NCBI GenBank assembly: GCA_021790335.1
Contig: JAJYEE010000011.1
Coordinates: 1 to 64,000 of the forward strand
Direction: 5' to 3'
DNA: 64,000 nt
Source of the DNA: Pseudomonadota bacterium
GTDB taxonomy: Bacteria > Pseudomonadota > Gammaproteobacteria > Acidiferrobacterales > UBA6901
The translations under genes and the position numbers were made by a program. The notes beneath the pieces were generated by a model. That model did no database searches. It was not told the DNA's origin and saw only the letters and a list, made by a program, of their open reading frames with translations. Each line of letters starts with the position of its first letter. Position 1 is the first letter of the stretch. Positions 9,025 through 18,677 of this stretch are shown in pieces.

Positions 9025-9046
9025 TTTGCGACAGATCTGTAGCAAA
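9025..9046. promoter_or_regulatory. 22-bp dyad, candidate upstream activator site for the sigma-54 response regulator
   Basis: TTTGC-G-ACAGATCTGT-A-GCAAA, palindromic except for one position pair; about 100 bp upstream of the sigma-54 promoter. Confidence 0.55.
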
Positions 9047-9051
9047 CTGAT

Positions 9052-10386
9052 TCAACCCGATTCCTCGAGCTTGCGCCGCAGAGTGGATCGGCTGATGCCA
9101 AGCACTCGCGCTGCCACGACCTGGTTACCACCATGGGCCGCGAGCACCCGGTGGATGTGGCGCGACTCTACTTCCGTAAGGCTGAGGCGTGTCTCGTCCT
9201 CCTTGCCCGCAGCGCCTGCCGGGATCGGCCCGAAGGCGATCTCGTCGACGTCCAGTACGGGTTTGGCGTGAAGCGCGAAGCTGCGCTCGATGATGTTCTC
9301 GAGCTGACGCACGTTTCCCGGCCAGTCGTACTCGACCAGCTTGCGGCGCGCCGCCTCTGTCAGGGAAAGATCGTCGCGGCCGCGACTCTTGCGCAACTGC
9401 TTCAGAAAGTGCTCTACCAGCAGCGCGATGTCCTCGCGCCGTTCGCGCAGCGGCGGAAGAGCGATCGGCAGCACGTTGAGCCGGAACAGGAGGTCGTTGC
9501 GGAAGCTGCCCTCCGCCACCATGGCATCGAGGTCGCGGTTGGTCGCGACGATCACACGCACGTCCACCTTTACCTCCGTTTCGCCTCCTACCGGCCGCAC
9601 TTCACCCTCCTGCAGTACCCGCAAGAGCTTCGCCTGCAGCCGTGGACTGATGTCGCCGATCTCGTCCAGGAACAACGTGCCCCCGTGGGCCCGCTGGAAC
9701 AGACCGCGCATGTTCGCGGTGGCGCCGGTAAATGCTCCTTTGACGTGACCGAACAACTCGGAATCGAGCAGTTCCTCAGGCAGAGCGCAGCAGTTGACGG
9801 CGATGAACGGCCCGCGCGCGCGCCGGCTGGTTGAATGGATGGCGCGGGCAACGACCTCTTTCCCGGTGCCGGTCTCACCCGTAACCAGAACCGGGATGTC
9901 CTGATTGCGGATGCGTTCGACCAGATCGAGAATCCCGCACATCGCTGGACTGCCCGCGATGATTTTGGACAGCTGGTCGCGCCCCGAAAGCTTCTCGCGC
10001 AAGCGAGTCACCTCCTCGCGCAGCGATTTCTTTTCAAGCACCTTGTTGATGCGCAGCATCAGCTCGTCGGGATTGATCGGCTTCGTCAGGTAGTCATAGG
10101 CGCCCAGCCGCATCGCCTCGACCGCAGTTTCTATCGATGCAAAAGCGGTCATCACGATGCTTTCCGCAGGATTCGCGCTCGCGCCGAGCTGTGCGAGCAG
10201 CGACATGCCATTGGCATCACCCAGACGCAGGTCGAGAACGACCAGATCCACCTGGTTGCGCTCGAGCGCGGCCCCGGCAGCTTCCAGCCCGTCCGCTTCG
10301 AGCGCCACATGGCCCTCTGAGCGCAGCAACATGCTCAGCGTCTTGCGGATCGAGGGTTCATCGTCGACGATCAGAATTGTAGCCAT
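9052..10386 (-). CDS. Sigma-54-dependent response regulator (NtrC family)
   Basis: Receiver (ILIVDDEPS, VVLDLRL), AAA+ GETGTGKEVVARAIH and GAFTGA motifs, Fis-type HTH at C-terminus. Confidence 0.95.
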   Translation of the reverse strand: MATILIVDDEPSIRKTLSMLLRSEGHVALEADGLEAAGAALERNQVDLVVLDLRLGDANGMSLLAQLGASANPAESIVMTAFASIETAVEAMRLGAYDYLTKPINPDELMLRINKVLEKKSLREEVTRLREKLSGRDQLSKIIAGSPAMCGILDLVERIRNQDIPVLVTGETGTGKEVVARAIHSTSRRARGPFIAVNCCALPEELLDSELFGHVKGAFTGATANMRGLFQRAHGGTLFLDEIGDISPRLQAKLLRVLQEGEVRPVGGETEVKVDVRVIVATNRDLDAMVAEGSFRNDLLFRLNVLPIALPPLRERREDIALLVEHFLKQLRKSRGRDDLSLTEAARRKLVEYDWPGNVRQLENIIERSFALHAKPVLDVDEIAFGPIPAGAAGKEDETRLSLTEVESRHIHRVLAAHGGNQVVAARVLGISRSTLRRKLEESG

Positions 10387-10391
10387 CGGAA

Positions 10392-11834
10392 TCAGACCGC
10401 CTCCAGATCGAAACTGATCTCGGTACCCACGTTCACGTGGCTGACGATCGACAGCGAGGTGCCATGCTGCATCAGAATCCGCTGCGCGATCGAGAGTCCC
10501 AGGCCGGTACCATGTTTGCGGCCGGTCACGAACGGCCGCACGATCTTGTCGAGCAGGTGATCGGGAATGCCGCATCCGTTGTCGGCAATACTGATTCTGA
10601 CAATGCGCCCGGCACGCTCGACCCGCACGTGAAGGTTGCCACCCTCGGGCATGGCCTGAACCGCGTTGAGCATCAGGTTCCATACCACCTGACGCAAATG
10701 ATCGGGATCATGACGCGCACGGCACGGACATACATCGCACTCCACCTCGACCCGCACCGCTACCGCCTGCGGGTTCTGGCGAATCAAGCTTGCGACCTCC
10801 TCGATCAGCGCGCATACATCGTCTTCCAGCAGCCGCGACTCGCGTATCCGCGCGAAATCCAGGAAATCGTTCAGGATGCGCTGCAAGCGCAGCGACTCGG
10901 TATTAAGAATCGCGATCGCCTGGGCACGATCGCTTACCGGAAGGTTCGACCGGTCGAGCAGCTTCACTGAGTTGATCACCGCCGACAGCGGATTGCGTAT
11001 CTCGTGGGCGATGCTGGCCGATAGCTCGCCCACACAGGCCAGCCGCTCGGCGTCGGTACGTTTCTCGTGTTCGCTGCGTACCTGATCGGAGATTCGCTGC
11101 AGCGACTCGGCCATGGCGTTGAATGCCCCACCCAGCAGACCCACCTCGTCGCGCGCTTGCAGGTCTACCCGCACGCCCAGATTGCCGCCGCCGATCTTGC
11201 GCACCGCCGCCATCAGCGTGTACAGATTGCGCGTAATGAGGACCGACAGTACCCATGCGGCGACGCTGCCCACCACCAGGGCCAACAGAATGAACAGCAG
11301 ACCCTCATTGCGCGTGGCGGCCAACTCGGATTTCAGATGCCGTGTGGACATTTCCAGAAACACCGTGCCAACACGCTGACCTGCCACCCGGATCTGTTCG
11401 TGCAGGCGCAGTCTGTTGCGTCTAGGCACCGCAACTCCATCCGGCGGCGCCGGCAATCGATGGCCAACCTGATGTGGGTCGGTGCTCGCCAGCACGTCGC
11501 CGCGCACGTCCACGATCGCCCCCTCGGTAACGTCGGGCTGTTGCTTCACGCGCTCGGTAACCTCGGCCAGCGAACCCAGGTCTTCGGCCAGCAGGGCGTT
11601 GGTGCTGGCCACCGCCATGAGCGTAATGAGCGAGTGCGCACGGTTATGGAGCTCCGCGCGGATCGCCTCGGACTGCTTGTTCACTGCCGACCAGACGAAC
11701 GCCCCCATCAGCACGGCATGCACAAGTGCGACTGACAGTACCAGCCGGAACCGCAGCGTCCGGAAGAAAGACAGTCGCGGCGACCGCTGCTCCGCGGCGA
11801 CAGTCTGTCCTCGATCGAGTTCGATGACACTCAT
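10392..11834 (-). CDS. Membrane sensor histidine kinase
   Basis: TM-periplasmic-TM, HAMP, SIAHEIRNPLSAV H-box, NLMLNAVQAMPEG N-box, GTGLGLSIAQRI. Confidence 0.95.
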   Translation of the reverse strand: MSVIELDRGQTVAAEQRSPRLSFFRTLRFRLVLSVALVHAVLMGAFVWSAVNKQSEAIRAELHNRAHSLITLMAVASTNALLAEDLGSLAEVTERVKQQPDVTEGAIVDVRGDVLASTDPHQVGHRLPAPPDGVAVPRRNRLRLHEQIRVAGQRVGTVFLEMSTRHLKSELAATRNEGLLFILLALVVGSVAAWVLSVLITRNLYTLMAAVRKIGGGNLGVRVDLQARDEVGLLGGAFNAMAESLQRISDQVRSEHEKRTDAERLACVGELSASIAHEIRNPLSAVINSVKLLDRSNLPVSDRAQAIAILNTESLRLQRILNDFLDFARIRESRLLEDDVCALIEEVASLIRQNPQAVAVRVEVECDVCPCRARHDPDHLRQVVWNLMLNAVQAMPEGGNLHVRVERAGRIVRISIADNGCGIPDHLLDKIVRPFVTGRKHGTGLGLSIAQRILMQHGTSLSIVSHVNVGTEISFDLEAV

Positions 11835-12670
11835 GGTTTCACACCGTCGTACTCGCTGTTGTGTGCGACCACGAAACCCCGGCTGAATCCGAGATGCCTG
11901 AGCACCATGCGTCCGCCGGCCGTCGCAGTGAGGTGCGTCAGCATCTTCCTGATGCGGTCAGTTTCATGTGCCGGCATGTCGTCGAGAACCGCAATCGGCA
12001 TCTGCGGCTGAGGCGGCGTCTGGGCAATCACCCGCAGTTCCCGCTGAACGCGCGGCGGCATGGAGCGCAGCGACGGCAACCAGGTGCCCGCCATGCCTAC
12101 CATCCCGTAATACACCGCCATCAGCGCCGAGTCCTGAGACCCAAAATACTTCACCTTCAGGTCCCGGTTAACGTGAATGCCGAGCGTCTCCATGTACTGC
12201 CGGGTCATGATCGTGGCGGCGTAGGCATTGGGATCCGGGAAGCCGACACGCAGACCCGGAGGCAGGACATGCGGTCCGAGCGCGTGGATCGGACTGTTGC
12301 GGCGCACGACCAGAATGCCGGCAAAGGGCTCGCCCGCAACCTTAACGATGACATGGTAGCCCCAGCGGCGGGCGCGGGTGTACAGCAGCGGATTCAGGTA
12401 GATGATGTCATACTCGCGGCGTTGGACACGACGCATGAAGGCCGCGAAATTGGGTGCGGTCACGAACTGCACCGGCCGGTGCAGCGCATGCTGCAGGGCG
12501 TCGGTCAGCGGCAGAAACATTCCGGCCAGCATGGTCGGGCTCTGCAGAGGAAGCACGCCGAAGCGCAGGTAGTGCGGTCGACGCGCGACGGCTGCACCGC
12601 TTACGGCGATCAGCACGATCGCCGTAAGCCAGCACAGCACCGATTGCAGCCGCCTGATCAACTGAAACAT
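11831..12670 (-). CDS. PhnD-like periplasmic substrate-binding protein, probable sensory accessory of the kinase
   Basis: Signal peptide; LRFGVLPLQSPTMLAGMFLPLTDALQ, NFAAFMRRVQRREYDIIYLNPLLY; 4-bp overlap with the kinase gene. Confidence 0.8.
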   Translation of the reverse strand: MFQLIRRLQSVLCWLTAIVLIAVSGAAVARRPHYLRFGVLPLQSPTMLAGMFLPLTDALQHALHRPVQFVTAPNFAAFMRRVQRREYDIIYLNPLLYTRARRWGYHVIVKVAGEPFAGILVVRRNSPIHALGPHVLPPGLRVGFPDPNAYAATIMTRQYMETLGIHVNRDLKVKYFGSQDSALMAVYYGMVGMAGTWLPSLRSMPPRVQRELRVIAQTPPQPQMPIAVLDDMPAHETDRIRKMLTHLTATAGGRMVLRHLGFSRGFVVAHNSEYDGVKP

Positions 12671-12877
12671 GTCTTGCACCCATGACGGGTCGATCCGCAT
12701 CGGACAACCCGCTGAACCTGACCCGCAACGCATATCGCCGTCCGAGCTTCTCCATAACCGGGCCCGTCCCTGCTGCCGGTCCCCGTTCACCGGGCGGGTG
12801 TGCGCCCCTGACCCATCGCCGACAGTGTAGCCCAGGCGCGTGACCGCCGCGAGACTGACAGGCCGCCGCGCGGCAGC

Positions 12878-14617
12878 TCAACGGACCGCGGATTTCCGGC
12901 CCCATTCCAGACGGCGGTGGAGTGCCAGGTGCAGTGGCGTCCAGGAATGCGGAATGCGGTGTACGAAGTGGTAGCGGGCGACATGGTAGCTCGGGTCGAA
13001 TCCGTAGAAATTCATCCGCAGCCGCTCGAGTTCCTCATCCCTGTAGGACTGCAGCGGCCGCTCAGCTTCTTCCCGAATGCGGCACCGGTTCTTCTCATCC
13101 AGCGCGCGGCGGAACGCATCGTCGCCCGCCAGATCGCGCGCCAGCATCCGCACGCGTAGCTCAAACTCCTCCACGGTGGTCCCGAAATGATCGTCGATGA
13201 GTCCGAGGCGCTTGGCCGCGTGCACCCCGATCGGCAGGCGGTTTTCCGTGATCGTCTCGGCCCGCTCCCCGCCGACGCGCCTCGGCAGCAGGTAAGTCCA
13301 GTATTCGGAACCAAAAAGATTGCCCATGCCCTTGTAGTGCGGATTCAGGATGACGCCGGTGCGTGCGCAGACACGGTCCGCCGCCAGTGCCAGGAATACA
13401 CCCCCGGCCCCGGCATTGCCGCGCACGGCCGCCACCGTTAGGTGCGTCTGGGTCGTGATGATTGCATGCGCCAGATCGTTCATCGCGTTGATGTTGCGCC
13501 AGGACTCGTCAGCCGGGCTTTCTGCCGATTCGATGATATTGAGATGGATACCGTTCGACCAGAAATCCCTGCCGCCCAGAAGCACGATGACGCGTGTCGG
13601 GCGTGCGCAGGCATGGCGGTAGGCGTGCAACAGGCGCCGACACTGCTCTGTGCTCATCGCCCCGTTGTAGAAATCAAAATACAGGTAGCCGACACGCCCC
13701 TCCTCCGCATACCGAATCTCCCGGTATGTCGTCACATCTTCCGGCCCATCGAGGGACAGCGGCGACTCGGGCACGCTGCCCGCCTGAGGGCCAAGAGCGG
13801 TGACGGCGGGAAGCTTGAAGGTCTTCTCGTGCGTATCGATCCTGCGCAGATGCCCGATCCACACCGCGCCGTCGATTGTGGCGCGGCAGATCGCGCCATC
13901 GCGCCGGGCGATTATTTCACCGGGGCGGCCACTCAAATCCGCCTCGCCACAAGCATCGAACAGCAGGTACGGCTGGCCGAGGATTTCATCCTCGACCCCC
14001 GGGGCTCCGTCGGCCGATCTGATTTTCCGCAGGATTGCGGCGCTGTCGTCATTCAGCCAATCTATCCGGCGCTGCGCCTGGGACATGAGCGGCCGTGCAC
14101 GGCCGTGCACGGCCGGATCCCGGTCGTCCAGCACCTGCGGCACGAATGACCTGGAAGTGAAACGCTCTACGGCGGAAAGAAGCGCGGCCGCCGCCGCCTC
14201 GGTCACTTCGTTGCGATAAAGACTGCTCTTGCGCGCCACGCGCATCGGAAAGTCTGCCGATGCCCAGATGTCGCCACCATCAAGCTGGGCGTTCGCCTGC
14301 AGGACCGTGACACCCCACTTCGCTTCGCCATCGATTATCGCCCAATCAAGCGCGGAAGGGCCGCGGTCACCCCGGATTCCCGGATGCACCACCAGACACA
14401 CATGCTGCCGCCAGACCTCCTCCGGTATGGCACGCCGCAGATAAGGCGCGACGACCAGATCCGGCCGGTAGAGCCTCACGGCCTCAGCGGTAACCGCGTC
14501 GTTGATGTCGAATTCGACTGAGACCTCGTGGCCGCGTTCCGACAGTTCGACGTACAACCGCTGGGTCAGGCTGTTGAAGCTGTGGCTCAGGAACAGGATC
14601 CGGAGCGGTCTACTCAT
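12878..14617 (-). CDS. hypX: Hydrogenase maturation protein HypX/HoxX
   Basis: N-terminal formyltransferase-like region (RPLRILFLSHSFNSLTQRLYVELSERGHEVSVEFDIND; VHPGIRGDRGPSALDWAI) fused to enoyl-CoA-hydratase-like region. Confidence 0.9.
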   Translation of the reverse strand: MSRPLRILFLSHSFNSLTQRLYVELSERGHEVSVEFDINDAVTAEAVRLYRPDLVVAPYLRRAIPEEVWRQHVCLVVHPGIRGDRGPSALDWAIIDGEAKWGVTVLQANAQLDGGDIWASADFPMRVARKSSLYRNEVTEAAAAALLSAVERFTSRSFVPQVLDDRDPAVHGRARPLMSQAQRRIDWLNDDSAAILRKIRSADGAPGVEDEILGQPYLLFDACGEADLSGRPGEIIARRDGAICRATIDGAVWIGHLRRIDTHEKTFKLPAVTALGPQAGSVPESPLSLDGPEDVTTYREIRYAEEGRVGYLYFDFYNGAMSTEQCRRLLHAYRHACARPTRVIVLLGGRDFWSNGIHLNIIESAESPADESWRNINAMNDLAHAIITTQTHLTVAAVRGNAGAGGVFLALAADRVCARTGVILNPHYKGMGNLFGSEYWTYLLPRRVGGERAETITENRLPIGVHAAKRLGLIDDHFGTTVEEFELRVRMLARDLAGDDAFRRALDEKNRCRIREEAERPLQSYRDEELERLRMNFYGFDPSYHVARYHFVHRIPHSWTPLHLALHRRLEWGRKSAVR

Positions 14618-15761
14618 TACTGCCCGCCTGCAGCGTGGGTGCATCGTTACGCCGCCGGAACTTGTAGTAGGCCGCGCAGGCGCCTTCCGAGGAAACCATG
14701 CACGATCCGATCGGATTGCGCGGCGTGCAGACGGTACCGAAGATCCTGCAGTCAAGCGGCTTCTTGACCCCGCGCAGTATCGCGCCGCATTCGCAGGCTT
14801 TGTTCTCGGCGACCGGACGCGGCTGCACCGCAAAACGCGCCTCGGCATCGTACCGGGCATACTGCTTCTTGATGCGCAGTCCGCTGTACGGAACCACTCC
14901 CAGTCCACGCCACTCGAACGTGCGACGCAACTCGAACACATCGGCCACCAGCGCCTGGGCCTTGGTATTGCCAGTACGGGTCACCCCGCGGCTGAACTGG
15001 TTTTCGACCTCGGCGCGGTGCTCATTCAGCTGACGCACCAACATGAGTATCCCCTGCAGCACATCCAGTGGCTCGAACCCGGATATGACCACCGGACGCT
15101 GGTATTCGCGCGCAAAGTATTCGTAGGCACGACTGCCTATGATCGTGCTCACGTGCGAGGGGCCGATGAATCCGTCCACGCGCACACTGCCGATCTGGCG
15201 CACATCGGGCGAATTCAGGATGCTCTGGATCGCCGACGGCGTCAGCACGTGATTACAGAACACGCTGAAATTCGACAAACCCAGGCGATGCGCCTCCCTG
15301 ATCGCCACCGCCGTGGGCGGCGTGGTTGTCTCAAAGCCGATTGCGAAAAACACTACTTCCTTCCCCGGATTATCGACCGCGAGCCGGATGGCCTCGGCGC
15401 ACGAATAGACCATGCGAACGTCGCGCCCCTCGGCCCTGGCCTTGAGCAGACTGCGCTTGCGCGAGCCTGGCACCCGCAGCATATCGCCATAGCTGCACAG
15501 CATGACGTTCGGGATCCCAGCCAGTTCGATCGCGCTGTCCAGGCGACCTATGGGCAGCACGCACACCGGGCAGCCAGGACCATGAACCAGCCGGATGTTG
15601 GCCGGCAGCAGATCCTGGATGCCGTAGCGGAAAATCGCATGCGTGTGCCCACCACAGAACTCCATCAAGTGGTAGTCGCGTGCCGGATCAGCTTCGCGCG
15701 CGATGGCAGCGGCGATGGCCGAAGCAACACGCCCGTCGCGAAACTCGCTAATGTATTTCAC
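14610..15761 (-). CDS. hypD: Hydrogenase formation protein HypD
   Basis: MEFCGGHTHAIFRYGI, VHGPGCPVCVLP, FFAIGFETTTPPTA, CECGAILRG. Confidence 0.95.
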   Translation of the reverse strand: MKYISEFRDGRVASAIAAAIAREADPARDYHLMEFCGGHTHAIFRYGIQDLLPANIRLVHGPGCPVCVLPIGRLDSAIELAGIPNVMLCSYGDMLRVPGSRKRSLLKARAEGRDVRMVYSCAEAIRLAVDNPGKEVVFFAIGFETTTPPTAVAIREAHRLGLSNFSVFCNHVLTPSAIQSILNSPDVRQIGSVRVDGFIGPSHVSTIIGSRAYEYFAREYQRPVVISGFEPLDVLQGILMLVRQLNEHRAEVENQFSRGVTRTGNTKAQALVADVFELRRTFEWRGLGVVPYSGLRIKKQYARYDAEARFAVQPRPVAENKACECGAILRGVKKPLDCRIFGTVCTPRNPIGSCMVSSEGACAAYYKFRRRNDAPTLQAGSNE

Positions 15762-15993
15762 CGGATGATCCCTCGTGCTCGCTCACCATCTGTGCAAACA
15801 GGGCGAGCGTCCGGTCCGCCTCGTCCGCGTCCAGACGCGCGATCGCATAGCCGACGTGAACGATAACGTAGTCGCCCACAGCGACATCCTCGACCAGTCC
15901 CAGCGAGATTTCATTGTGCACGCCGCCAATGTCGATCAGCGCCTTGTCGTCATCCAGAAGCCGGACTACCCGGGCAGGTATGGCCAGACACAT
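15748..15993 (-). CDS. hypC: Hydrogenase chaperone HypC
   Basis: MCLAIPARVVRL..., GDYVIVHVGYAI. Confidence 0.95.
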   Translation of the reverse strand: MCLAIPARVVRLLDDDKALIDIGGVHNEISLGLVEDVAVGDYVIVHVGYAIARLDADEADRTLALFAQMVSEHEGSSGEIH

Positions 15994-15995
15994 TT

Positions 15996-17096
15996 CTACA
16001 GTTCCTCCGTAGGGGCCGGTTCGACAATCACCTCGTGCTCCACGCAGGGATCCAGTGCGACGACCAGCATGGCCACGCGGCGCCGAAGTTCCTGCACACC
16101 CGTGACCGGCAGGGCCAAGAGCGCGTGCACCAGCGCGCCTTCGGGATGAAAATTCCACTCTGTCGGCGCCACGATCCGGTAACGCTCAACGATACCGCCG
16201 CGCAGATTCACACGATGCACCAGGCAACCGCGCGCAGTCTCGACGATGCCGGTGCCGGATTGCGTGGCCGATGCCCCGCCGCCGCTGCCGCGCAGCGTAC
16301 GCCGTCCGGTGCCACCGTGCATCACCTGCAGATAGCGCCCCATTCTGCGCGGCAAAGAAGCGAGCTCCGTCAGGCGCGCCACAAACCGCGTCATCAAACC
16401 ATTTCCCTGCAGCCGCTGCATCTCGGCTACCAGGCTGCGTCGGCTCTGGCGCGCAAGAGGACCCGTCTCACAGGCCCGCCCGTCCCATACCGGACGGGCG
16501 GTGAACCTGTCGGCCGTATCCGCATCCAGGACCGCGGAAAACGTGCCCGAAGTGATGCGCGGCAAAACTCCGACACTGCTGCGACCGAGTTCTGCCAGCC
16601 GACAGTCCTCAACCGCTCCCAAAGTGCGTGCAGCGACGGTTGGCGCGCGGCGATACCATTGCCGCAATGCCGCCCTGTCGCGAATCTGCAGCCAATCGTC
16701 CGCGGACATGGCAAAGACGCCGTGCGCAAGCGCCGCGTCGATCTCGGACAATTGTTCGCTGGCAACGCTCAGGTCCATATCTGGCGGCACTCCGCCAGCC
16801 GTAGCCTGCCATATTCCTCCACCGAGCGCGCACCGCAGAGCGACCACGCTCCGGTGCAGAACAGCGAGATCCTCGAGCCCGGGCGGGGCATCGATGAACA
16901 GCCTCGGCCAGTCGAGCAGCAGCCGGCCGGCATGCTCCCGAACGGCTTCGGCGGCGACCAGAAGGCTGCGCCGCGCACGCTCAGCCCCCGTTGCCGCAAT
17001 ACCCTGGGCTTCCTCGCACGCCGCCATGCCGGCGCTCGCCTGGGCGACACCGCAAATGCTGAACAGCAGGGGCAACGCCTGCAGCGCCTCGTTCAC
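15996..17096 (-). CDS. HupK/HoxV-like hydrogenase large-subunit-related protein (start codon uncertain; frame is open to about 17253)
   Basis: LPLLFSICGVAQASAGMAACEEAQG, NiFe large-subunit-like; directly upstream of hypC. Confidence 0.7.
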   Translation of the reverse strand: MNEALQALPLLFSICGVAQASAGMAACEEAQGIAATGAERARRSLLVAAEAVREHAGRLLLDWPRLFIDAPPGLEDLAVLHRSVVALRCALGGGIWQATAGGVPPDMDLSVASEQLSEIDAALAHGVFAMSADDWLQIRDRAALRQWYRRAPTVAARTLGAVEDCRLAELGRSSVGVLPRITSGTFSAVLDADTADRFTARPVWDGRACETGPLARQSRRSLVAEMQRLQGNGLMTRFVARLTELASLPRRMGRYLQVMHGGTGRRTLRGSGGGASATQSGTGIVETARGCLVHRVNLRGGIVERYRIVAPTEWNFHPEGALVHALLALPVTGVQELRRRVAMLVVALDPCVEHEVIVEPAPTEEL

Positions 17097-17311
17097 CGGC
17101 CTGCCTTCCAGGATGCGGCTGGCATTCGTCCGCCTGGTCGACTCTACCCTGACTGCCGCTACCCTGTCTGAATCGACGGAAACGCGAATGCGTATCCGTC
17201 CTTCGATGTCTTGCGCGGTTGCGATGATCTTCTCCGCAGTCTGAGCGCCGGGTCATGATTCCGGTCCGGATTTCAATGCCAACACGGCAACACAAGCCGA
17301 AACCGGCAGCC

Positions 17312-17325
17312 TTGATTCAAATCAA
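17312..17325. promoter_or_regulatory. FNR/ANR-type box upstream of the hyp operon
   Basis: Perfect TTGAT-TCAA-ATCAA. Confidence 0.65.
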
Positions 17326-18218
17326 AATACCCGCTGGCAACATTACGATTCGGCATATGCGGTATACGGACCATCTCTGTGGCATGTCCCGTTATAATGT
17401 CGAATCGACCTTATAAATACATTGCAAGTATTTATTATTAATAATAAAACATGCCACTCCCGTCTGGTGGCACGGGAGAAAGCACTACGCAGCCAGAGTC
17501 GGACTACGGGAAGCCCGGACTGCAGGCAGGCCTGTCCTTGCGCACCTGCGCAATGAGGGTTGGGCCTTTGGCTGGCGCTGTGCGTCGGCCCGGCCAGTCC
17601 GGCTTCGCCGCCTGACGCAAAGGCAGCGTTCGAGCCCCGGGCCAGAACACGCTCTTGATATTAAAGAACGCCGGTCGGCATCAAATTGACTGCGCCTTCA
17701 GAAAATAGGCCGCCGGCGAGACCCTGCCCGAATCCCGCGGTGCGGGCGCGTAACCGGGGATGCTGGACTCTTAATCAATGCGCTTCCCGGTCTCACCCCG
17801 CCATCAGCACACTGTCATCTTGGCCAACCCAGCATGCGTGGCACCATTAGGCACAGGGCCGAACCGCCAAGAAACTATCACGACTTCTACCCGTCTCCCT
17901 ACCGCCCCGAAGCCTCTTTCATGCCCTGGGGTGACACAACCGCCATGACCGTTAGGCCGGAGTGGTTTACTGCCGCAGCTGTTCCAGTTACGCTCGGCGG
18001 TACCCGTGACATACCCTTGTTGCGCCAATTCTCACGACACGCTCCAGAATCGCAACTGGTCGAAGTGCAGCTTAGCTGCCCATCTTTAAAGACTAGCCGG
18101 AAGACCTTTTTTTAAGGCTCTTCGGACTTTTGTGTGGGTGATTTTCGATCATTTTCAATGAGTCAATTCGCTCCCTTGACAGCCACCGGTCTCACGTGCA
18201 AGATTTTTTGATCGGAAA

Positions 18219-18677
18219 ATGACCACTATTGGGAGGCGGAAAATAAAACTCATCCATTTACTTGCGGCCGGCGCGGGTGCTCTGGTGGCCATGACATCAA
18301 CACCCGCGATGGCGGCGATAGTTTCTCTGCAATGCACCTTCAGCCAGTCTCTCGTCGGTGATGGCTATGACGGTAGTTTTCCACGGGCCATAAACATTTG
18401 GGTTCATACCAGTAAGTCGGTAGCCGACGTGCAGCGCTACCTCGATGGGTATGGCTGGGATCCTGCGCCTGCACCGCATCCTGTGCGGATATCAACCGGG
18501 TTTTATAAGGTGGATGTGGGAAATGGCGGCTTTCTGATCGCAATCATCATTAATCGCATGACCGGGATAGGGCAATATTATAATTCGGTTATGTTTGTTC
18601 CACAGAATCACGAACCATTGACGGCCAACTATAACTGCGTAAAAAACGATGCGCCATTGCCGGTGGGAAAATTCTAG
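18219..18677 (+). CDS. Small secreted protein of unknown function
   Basis: Signal peptide LLAAGAGALVAMTSTPAMA; mature part with two Cys and an INRMTG motif. Confidence 0.6.
   Translation: MTTIGRRKIKLIHLLAAGAGALVAMTSTPAMAAIVSLQCTFSQSLVGDGYDGSFPRAINIWVHTSKSVADVQRYLDGYGWDPAPAPHPVRISTGFYKVDVGNGGFLIAIIINRMTGIGQYYNSVMFVPQNHEPLTANYNCVKNDAPLPVGKF

Noticed and set aside
14091-14114. GGCCGTGCAC tandem repeat inside hypX
   Set aside because: Short two-copy repeat that keeps the reading frame context; no sign of function.
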